Part shown: one piece after another, positions 14,221 to 19,319 of the stretch
Numbering within the stretch: position 1 is the first letter of the stretch
How the letters are laid out: every line of letters begins with the position of its first letter
Source of the DNA: DATMBL01 sp050735975
Lineage (GTDB): Bacteria > Desulfobacterota > Binatia > UBA9968
DNA: 19,319 nt
Reading direction: 5' to 3'
NCBI GenBank assembly: GCA_050735975.1
Contig: JBOHVS010000043.1
Span: 1-19,319, forward strand
Position numbers and translations under genes: made by a program
The notes under the pieces: generated by a model
The model's database searches: none
Seen by the model: only the letters and a program-made list of their open reading frames with translations
What the model was told of the DNA's origin: nothing

Positions 14221-14838
14221 ATGTGGGATATGCAAACGGGAGAGAAGAAGGCCGCATTACGCGCCGCGGCGTTGTCCCAACGCAACTCGCTTTCACAAGC
14301 ACAAGCCCTTGCCTCGAGCCAGTTGATTCAGGCGAGGGCGCTGCGGTTTCCGCGTTACATCGAAGCCCATTCTGCCGCTCTTTATAGCCCGATTCAAAAC
14401 GAGGTCGGTACCCAGGAGATCCGCGAGCACGGACTCAAGCAGGGCAAGTTCGTGTTTTATCCGCGGTTGGGACGGGACGGCGCCGCGGAGTTGGTGGAAG
14501 TGAAATCCGTCGGCGAGCTAAGGGCGGGTCGCTGCGGGATTTTTGAACCCTCGAAAGGAAGAGTTTTTTCCGATCAAGAGATCGACGGGCTGATCGTTTT
14601 TGTACCCGGATTGGCGTTCGATCTGCGCGGGAACCGTGTGGGCCGCGGAATGGGATGGTATGACCGATTGTTAGCTCGGATATGCGGCGGCGCGACGTCG
14701 GTTGCTTTGGCTTACGATTTTCAAGTGGTTAACGATGTACCGGCTGATCCCTGGGATCGGAAAGTACAGTACATTATTACCGAGAGCAGAATCATCGACT
14801 GCAGCGAGAATGGTTCGCAGTCGCGTCTGCTTTATTAA
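14221..14838 (+). CDS. 5-formyltetrahydrofolate cyclo-ligase (MTHFS)
   Basis: This cytoplasmic enzyme converts 5-formyl-tetrahydrofolate plus ATP to 5,10-methenyl-tetrahydrofolate, recycling an inhibitory folate. The protein has about 205 residues, near the family norm. The N-terminus has the substrate-side lysine region (GEKKAALRAAALSQRN), and the C-terminal signature FVPGLAFDLRGNRVGRGMGW then YDRLL (about 127-151) includes the ATP-binding glycines and Asp148. Start choice is uncertain: ATG 14221 and ATG 14230 are both in frame and neither has a good ribosome site. The gene follows zapA and the 6S-like RNA, as in many bacteria (E. coli name ygfA/fau). A MITE-like element ends 65 bases upstream and may have altered its leader. 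Confidence 0.92.
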   Translation: MWDMQTGEKKAALRAAALSQRNSLSQAQALASSQLIQARALRFPRYIEAHSAALYSPIQNEVGTQEIREHGLKQGKFVFYPRLGRDGAAELVEVKSVGELRAGRCGIFEPSKGRVFSDQEIDGLIVFVPGLAFDLRGNRVGRGMGWYDRLLARICGGATSVALAYDFQVVNDVPADPWDRKVQYIITESRIIDCSENGSQSRLLY

Positions 14839-14865
14839 TTGGAGACCAATGGAAAGGAGGCGTTG

Positions 14866-16434
14866 GTGTTGGATCAAATTTTGATGTTTGGCATCGCAGG
14901 ATTCATGGCGGGCGTTTTCTTGGCTTTGGTGGGTTTTTGGATTCGCCAGAAACAACGGGGGATGCAGATAGAAGTGGCGAAAAATGCAGCCGCTCGAATT
15001 ATCGACGAGGCTAAGAAGGATTCCAGCGCGATCAAAAAAGAAGCCGAGATTCAGGCCAAAAACAGCGTCTTACAGGAGCGTCTTGAATTTGAGAAGGAGG
15101 TGCGAGAAATCCGCCGAGAGCTCCAAAACCTCGAGAAAAGATTGATCGGCAGGGAAGAGGGTATCGATCGGCGTGTCGATTCAATTGACAAACGTGAAAG
15201 CGAGCTGGAAAGGCGAGAGGCATCGCTCAAGTCGAAAGAAAAAAACGTCGACGAGAAGTTCGCGGAGCGTGATCGCCAGATCGAAGAGGCAAGAAAACAG
15301 TTAGAACAGGTAGCGGGGATGACCCGCGAGGAGGCCAAGAAGAGTCTCATCGAGGAGATGGTTAACGAAGCCAGGCACGAATCCGCGAAGCGAATTCGCG
15401 TCATTGAAGAAGAGGCGAAAGAGGAAGCGATTCGAAAAGGTCAAAAGATCGTCGCGCTGGCGATTGAAAGGCTCGCGGGCGAGTTCGTCGCGGAGAGATC
15501 TGTTACCGTGGTGCCCTTACCGAATGATGAACTCAAGGGAAAGATCATCGGGCGCGAGGGGCGCAATATCCGCGCGCTTGAGGCGGCAACCGGAATCGAT
15601 TTGATCGTTGATGACACTCCGGAAACTGTCGTGATTTCGGGACATAATCCGATTCGGCGCGAGATCGCGCGGCTATCGCTGGAAAAGCTTATCTCCGATG
15701 GTCGAATTCATCCGGGACGGATCGAAGAGGTGGTGAGAAAGTCGGAGCAGGAGATCGAAGAGGCAATCAAGGAAGCCGGACAAAAGGCGATCTTCGACGT
15801 CGGAATTCACGGCATTCACCCCGAGCTCGTCAAGCTTTTGGGACGGCTCAAATATCGTTATAGCTACGCTCAGAACGTGCTGCTCCATTCGATCGAAGCG
15901 GCCTTTATCTGCGGCATGATGGCTTCCGAGCTGGGTTTGAACGAAAAGCAGGCGCGCCGCGCCGCTTTACTGCATGATATCGGCAAGGCGGTCGATCACG
16001 AAGTCGAGGGTTCCCACGCTATCATCGGCGCCGAACTGGCTCGCAAGTACGGCGAATCGCCCAAGATCGTCAATGCCATTGCGGCCCACCACGAGGACGT
16101 CAAAGCAGAGACGATCTTGGCGCCCTTGGTGGACGCAGCGGATGCCTTGTCGGGGGCGCGGCCCGGGGCGCGACGCGAAATGATGGAGAGCTACGTGAGA
16201 CGGCTGGAAGAGCTCGAACGGATCACGAATTCCTTTAAAGGGGTCGAGAAATCTTACGCCGTGCAAGCCGGTCGTGAGATACGGATCATGGTTCAGCATG
16301 ATCTCGTTTCCGACGATGAGGCCGCGCGTATGGCGCGCGAGGTCGCCCGTAAAATAGAACACGAGATGACCTATCCCGGCCAGATCAAGGTGACTGTAAT
16401 TCGCGAATTGCGGGCGGTCGACTACGCCAAGTAA
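14866..16434 (+). CDS. rny: Ribonuclease Y
   Basis: RNase Y is a membrane-anchored endoribonuclease that starts mRNA decay. With a GTG start at 14866, five bases after AAGGAGG, the protein has 522 residues, matching the usual ~520. Domains in order are an N-terminal membrane helix (about 5-24), a long coiled coil (about 35-205), a KH RNA-binding domain with KGKIIGREGRNIRALEAATG (about 224-243), and an HD domain with LLHDIGKAVDHEVEGSH (catalytic His370-Asp371) and AAHHEDVKAE. A TTG at 14869 is an equally spaced alternative start. The gene begins 27 bases after the cyclo-ligase stop and precedes the YmdB-family gene, a commonly conserved pair. Confidence 0.97.
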   Translation: MLDQILMFGIAGFMAGVFLALVGFWIRQKQRGMQIEVAKNAAARIIDEAKKDSSAIKKEAEIQAKNSVLQERLEFEKEVREIRRELQNLEKRLIGREEGIDRRVDSIDKRESELERREASLKSKEKNVDEKFAERDRQIEEARKQLEQVAGMTREEAKKSLIEEMVNEARHESAKRIRVIEEEAKEEAIRKGQKIVALAIERLAGEFVAERSVTVVPLPNDELKGKIIGREGRNIRALEAATGIDLIVDDTPETVVISGHNPIRREIARLSLEKLISDGRIHPGRIEEVVRKSEQEIEEAIKEAGQKAIFDVGIHGIHPELVKLLGRLKYRYSYAQNVLLHSIEAAFICGMMASELGLNEKQARRAALLHDIGKAVDHEVEGSHAIIGAELARKYGESPKIVNAIAAHHEDVKAETILAPLVDAADALSGARPGARREMMESYVRRLEELERITNSFKGVEKSYAVQAGREIRIMVQHDLVSDDEAARMAREVARKIEHEMTYPGQIKVTVIRELRAVDYAK

Positions 16435-16437
16435 AGC

Positions 16438-16499
16438 ATTTTAGATTTTGGATTGCCGGTTTTGGATTTTAATCTAAAATCGAAAATCTAAAATCGAAA
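16438..16499. repeat. AT-rich inverted and tandem repeat between rny and the ymdB-like gene
   Basis: ATTTTAGATTTT (16438-16449) pairs perfectly over 12 bases with AAAATCTAAAAT (16483-16494), and its first ten bases also pair with AATCTAAAAT at 16471-16480. The right side is a tandem of AATCTAAAATCGAA (16471-16484 and 16485-16498). The structure fills almost the whole gap, starting 3 bases after the rny stop. It might act as a weak terminator or processing hairpin, or be a small dispersed repeat. Confidence 0.75.
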
Positions 16500-16521
16500 G
16501 TTGGTGGTAGGCAAAAGTACT

Positions 16522-17316
16522 ATGCGTATTCTCATCCTGGGAGACGTAGTGGGCCGCCCCGCGCGCAGAGCGGTGCGGGAACTGGTTCCATCATTGATAA
16601 AAAAACAACAAATCGACCTGGTGATCGCGAACGCGGAAAACGCGGCGGGAGGCATGGGGGTTGACATCAAGAGCGCGGAGGAGCTTTTCTCGGCCGGCGT
16701 GCAGGTGCTGACTTCGGGAAACCACATTTGGAAGAAGAAGGAGATCTTTCCTTATTTAGATGAACACTCGCTTTTGCTTCGGCCCGCCAACTATCCTCCC
16801 GGCGCGCCTGGACGGGGCTGGTGCGAATGGCAGAACCAGAGTGGTCTAAAGGCCCTGATCATCAATGTACAAGGGCGGGTTTTTATGCCGAACCAAGTCG
16901 ATGATCCTTTCCGGTGTGTCGATGCCATCTTGCGAGAACATGGCCATTACTCGCCCGTAGTGATTGTGGATGTGCACGCGGAGGCGACTTCGGAGAAGAA
17001 TGCTCTGGGCTGGTATCTGAACGGCAGAGCCTCGGTTGTCTACGGTACGCACACGCATATCCAAACAGCCGATGAACGAGTACTTCCGGGAGGGACGGCA
17101 TATATTACAGATGTGGGGATGTGCGGGCCGTTCGATTCCGTGATTGGCATTGAAAGGGAAACGGTGATCGAGGGTTTTCTGAGCCAGCTTCCGCGCCGGT
17201 TTGAAGTAGCAAGCGAAAACGTCGTGCTTCAGGGCGTGATTGTGGATGTTGATGAGAAGACGGGCAAAGCCCGCGAGATCTGCCGGCTGCGTGTTCATTC
17301 GGAGGCATATTCCTGA
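16522..17316 (+). CDS. YmdB-family (TIGR00282) metallophosphodiesterase
   Basis: Members of this family, such as Bacillus YmdB and Deinococcus DR1281, are binuclear-metal cyclic-nucleotide phosphodiesterases; YmdB affects the biofilm/motility choice and RNA-level responses. This protein has 264 residues from ATG 16522, which gives the family's usual beginning MRILILGDVVGRPARRAV with metal ligand Asp8. The in-frame TTG/GTG codons at 16501 and 16504 would add only seven or six residues. Other ligand segments are IANAENAAGG (Glu39, Asn40), SGNHIW (His68), VDVHAEATSEK and YGTHTHIQTADER. All expected metal-binding positions appear present. It follows rny by 87 bases and ends 2 bases before tyrS, so it is likely cotranscribed with tyrS. 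Confidence 0.92.
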   Translation: MRILILGDVVGRPARRAVRELVPSLIKKQQIDLVIANAENAAGGMGVDIKSAEELFSAGVQVLTSGNHIWKKKEIFPYLDEHSLLLRPANYPPGAPGRGWCEWQNQSGLKALIINVQGRVFMPNQVDDPFRCVDAILREHGHYSPVVIVDVHAEATSEKNALGWYLNGRASVVYGTHTHIQTADERVLPGGTAYITDVGMCGPFDSVIGIERETVIEGFLSQLPRRFEVASENVVLQGVIVDVDEKTGKAREICRLRVHSEAYS

Positions 17317-17318
17317 CC

Positions 17319-18521
17319 ATGAGAGACATGGACGCCCACTTCGAGCTGATCAAGCGGGGCGCTGTAGAAATTGTTCCTGAAGATGAGCTGGTCGCGAAAC
17401 TAAAAAAAGGGCGGCCGCTCAGGATCAAAGCAGGGTTCGACCCGACGGCTCCCGACCTGCACCTCGGCCACACGGTCCTGATTCAAAAAATGAAGCAGTT
17501 CCAGGATCTGGGACACGAAGTTATCTTTTTGATCGGTGATTTTACCGGCATGATCGGCGATCCTTCCGGGAAGTCCGAGACGCGCAAGCAACTCACGAGT
17601 GAAGAAGTCTTAAAGAACGCGGAGACCTACAAGGAGCAGATCTTCAAAATTCTCGATCCGGATAAGACGTGCATCGAATTCAACCATCGGTGGCTGGAGA
17701 AAATGGACGCGGTATCGCTGATCGAGCTGAGTGCGAAATACACCGTCGCCCGCATGCTGGAGCGGGAGGACTTCAAGCAGAGATATCAGAAACAGCAGTC
17801 GATCAGCATACACGAGTTTCTCTACCCGTTGCTTCAGGGTTATGATTCGGTCGTGCTCAAGGCGGACGTTGAGCTGGGGGGCACCGACCAGCGCTTTAAC
17901 TTGCTCATTGGTCGAGACCTTCAACGTGAATACGGCCAAGAGCCGCAAGTGATCTTGACGATGCCGCTGCTGGAGGGCATCGACAGCGTACAGAAGATGA
18001 GCAAGTCACTCAAGAATTATATCGGCATCAGCGAAGCGCCCGAGGAGATCTTCGGAAAGGTGATGTCCATCTCGGATGATTTGATGTGGCGTTACTACGA
18101 TCTCTTGAGCGACAAAGGGCTGGACGAGATTCAAAGCACCCGCAGCCAGGTCGAAGGTGGAAATCTGCATCCCATGGAAGCGAAAAAATCCCTCGCTGCG
18201 GAGTTGGTCGAGCGCTTCCACGGCGCAGCGGCGGCACGGTCCGCGGGGGAGTATTTTGAGGCGCGGTATCAGAAAAAGTCCGTTCCGAAAGATATCCGAA
18301 AACAATTTTCCGCGCCTCAGCCAGTCTGGATCTGTCGCCTGCTGGTCGATCTCGAATTCGCCAAATCAAGCACCGAGGCCCGTAGGCTTGTCGCGCAGGG
18401 CGCGGTAAGGATCGACGGGAAAATCATCAGCGATGTGAATTTTCAGTTTGAGGGAGACGTTCACAGGGTGGTAGAGGTCGGTAAAAACCGAATTGCCCAA
18501 GTGACCCGGAGTTCGTCATAA
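17319..18521 (+). CDS. tyrS: Tyrosyl-tRNA synthetase
   Basis: This class I aminoacyl-tRNA synthetase charges tRNA-Tyr. It has 400 residues, of the TyrZ-like subgroup that starts with a GFDPTAPDLHLGH motif. The HIGH-type signature is HLGH (48-51), the tyrosine-site segments include GDFTGMIGDPSG and LGGTDQRFN, and KMSKS is at 226-230. A C-terminal S4 RNA-binding domain (about 335-395, ICRLLVDLEFAKSSTEARRL) binds tRNA. The ATG lies 2 bases past the preceding stop, with GGAGG 13 bases upstream, rather distant, suggesting coupling. An ATG nine bases later is a possible alternative. No T-box leader is seen, as expected for a cotranscribed gene. The 16S rRNA operon follows. Confidence 0.97.
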   Translation: MRDMDAHFELIKRGAVEIVPEDELVAKLKKGRPLRIKAGFDPTAPDLHLGHTVLIQKMKQFQDLGHEVIFLIGDFTGMIGDPSGKSETRKQLTSEEVLKNAETYKEQIFKILDPDKTCIEFNHRWLEKMDAVSLIELSAKYTVARMLEREDFKQRYQKQQSISIHEFLYPLLQGYDSVVLKADVELGGTDQRFNLLIGRDLQREYGQEPQVILTMPLLEGIDSVQKMSKSLKNYIGISEAPEEIFGKVMSISDDLMWRYYDLLSDKGLDEIQSTRSQVEGGNLHPMEAKKSLAAELVERFHGAAAARSAGEYFEARYQKKSVPKDIRKQFSAPQPVWICRLLVDLEFAKSSTEARRLVAQGAVRIDGKIISDVNFQFEGDVHRVVEVGKNRIAQVTRSSS

Positions 18522-18608
18522 ATTTTTCTTTCGTTGGTCCCTTGACAATCGCGCGAGGGACGCCTTACTTGCCAATTCGGCCGAGAGTTTCTGGACCGAT
18601 CGCGCAGA

Positions 18609-18631
18609 CGCAACGCCGCACCGGCGTTGCG
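18609..18631 (+). terminator. Strong GC hairpin after tyrS
   Basis: CGCAACGCCG (18609-18618) and CGGCGTTGCG (18622-18631) form a perfect 10-bp stem with a three-base loop. It lies 87 bases after the tyrS stop and 33 bases before the rRNA promoter, so it may end tyrS transcription. No T-run follows (GTTAAAGG), so a classical intrinsic terminator is not proven. Confidence 0.5.
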
Positions 18632-18663
18632 GTTAAAGGCGCGGAGAATTCTTCCAACCGGTA

Positions 18664-18692
18664 TTGACAACGTTCGGTGAAGTACATATATA
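18664..18692 (+). promoter_or_regulatory. Promoter of the rRNA operon
   Basis: A perfect -35 TTGACA (18664-18669), a 17-base spacer and TATATA (18687-18692) make the strongest sigma-70 promoter in the window, about 165 bases before the mature 16S 5' end. A second TTGACA at 18542-18547 lacks a good -10. Confidence 0.8.
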
Positions 18693-18729
18693 GTTACTTT
18701 GCCCGCTCGTTTCGAGCGAACCAATCCGG

Positions 18730-18848
18730 TCTTTGAAAACTAAATAGTAGCAACTGCCATTTATGAGCAGTGACGGTTTAGGGTTTCCGTAAAGCATTTG
18801 AGCACAGCTATCGTACTCGACAGTCAATCACAGCCTAAAGGCTGATTG
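18730..18848 (+). other. rRNA leader with boxA-like motif and pre-16S hairpin
   Basis: TCTTTGAAAACT (18730-18741) resembles the boxA antitermination element found in rRNA leaders. Just before the mature 16S end, the hairpin at 18825-18848 (CAGCCT/AGGCTG core flanked by CAAT/ATTG) may take part in leader folding or processing. No gene lies in 18522-18855. Functions are inferred from position. Confidence 0.55.
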
Positions 18849-18855
18849 AAAGATT

Positions 18856-19319
<464 letters not shown>

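Overview
The window carries genes of an uncultivated-looking, deltaproteobacteria-like bacterium (Desulfobacterota/Myxococcota/Binatota in the broad sense). The evidence is the first ~460 bases of a 16S rRNA gene with a deltaproteobacterial-style V3 region, an RNase Y gene, a TonB/outer-membrane system (so Gram-negative), several GTG starts and moderately high GC. The lineage call is from memory of 16S motifs and is tentative.

Left part (1-4077): the end of rsmE (+), a convergent gap with a REP-like palindrome, then a minus-strand cluster of three exported proteins: a His/Met-rich Ig-like protein, a BNR-propeller lipoprotein with a Cys cluster, and a TlpA-like thioredoxin whose start codon overlaps the lipoprotein stop (ATGA). 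This looks like a periplasmic redox or metal-handling unit. A ~660 bp gap without a convincing gene follows.

Centre (4078-11738), all minus strand: nikR, a His-tailed Fsr-like MFS transporter, a TonB-dependent receptor with a His-rich plug, a TonB protein, and a complete cluster 9 (ZnuABC-type) metal ABC importer. I find the same palindrome, GTAACAC-N13-GTGTTAC with 2-3 mismatches, in front of nikR, the MFS gene and the receptor gene, at similar distances from each start. That makes a self-consistent candidate NikR regulon, and suggests a nickel (or mixed Ni/Zn) acquisition island that takes metal across the outer membrane (receptor + TonB) and the inner membrane (ABC and/or MFS). This is the best candidate for an undescribed system here.

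Divergent from nikR (11705-12838, +): a lipoprotein cytochrome c and a SCO1/SenC copper chaperone, whose putative promoter contains the nikR-side palindrome.

Right part (12839-19319), all plus strand and mostly housekeeping: a promoter, a ZapB-like coiled-coil protein, zapA, a probable 6S RNA, an unexplained ~250 bp stretch, a 169-bp MITE-like element, 5-formyltetrahydrofolate cyclo-ligase, RNase Y, a YmdB-family phosphodiesterase, tyrS, and then an rRNA promoter/leader and the start of the 16S gene, cut by the window end.
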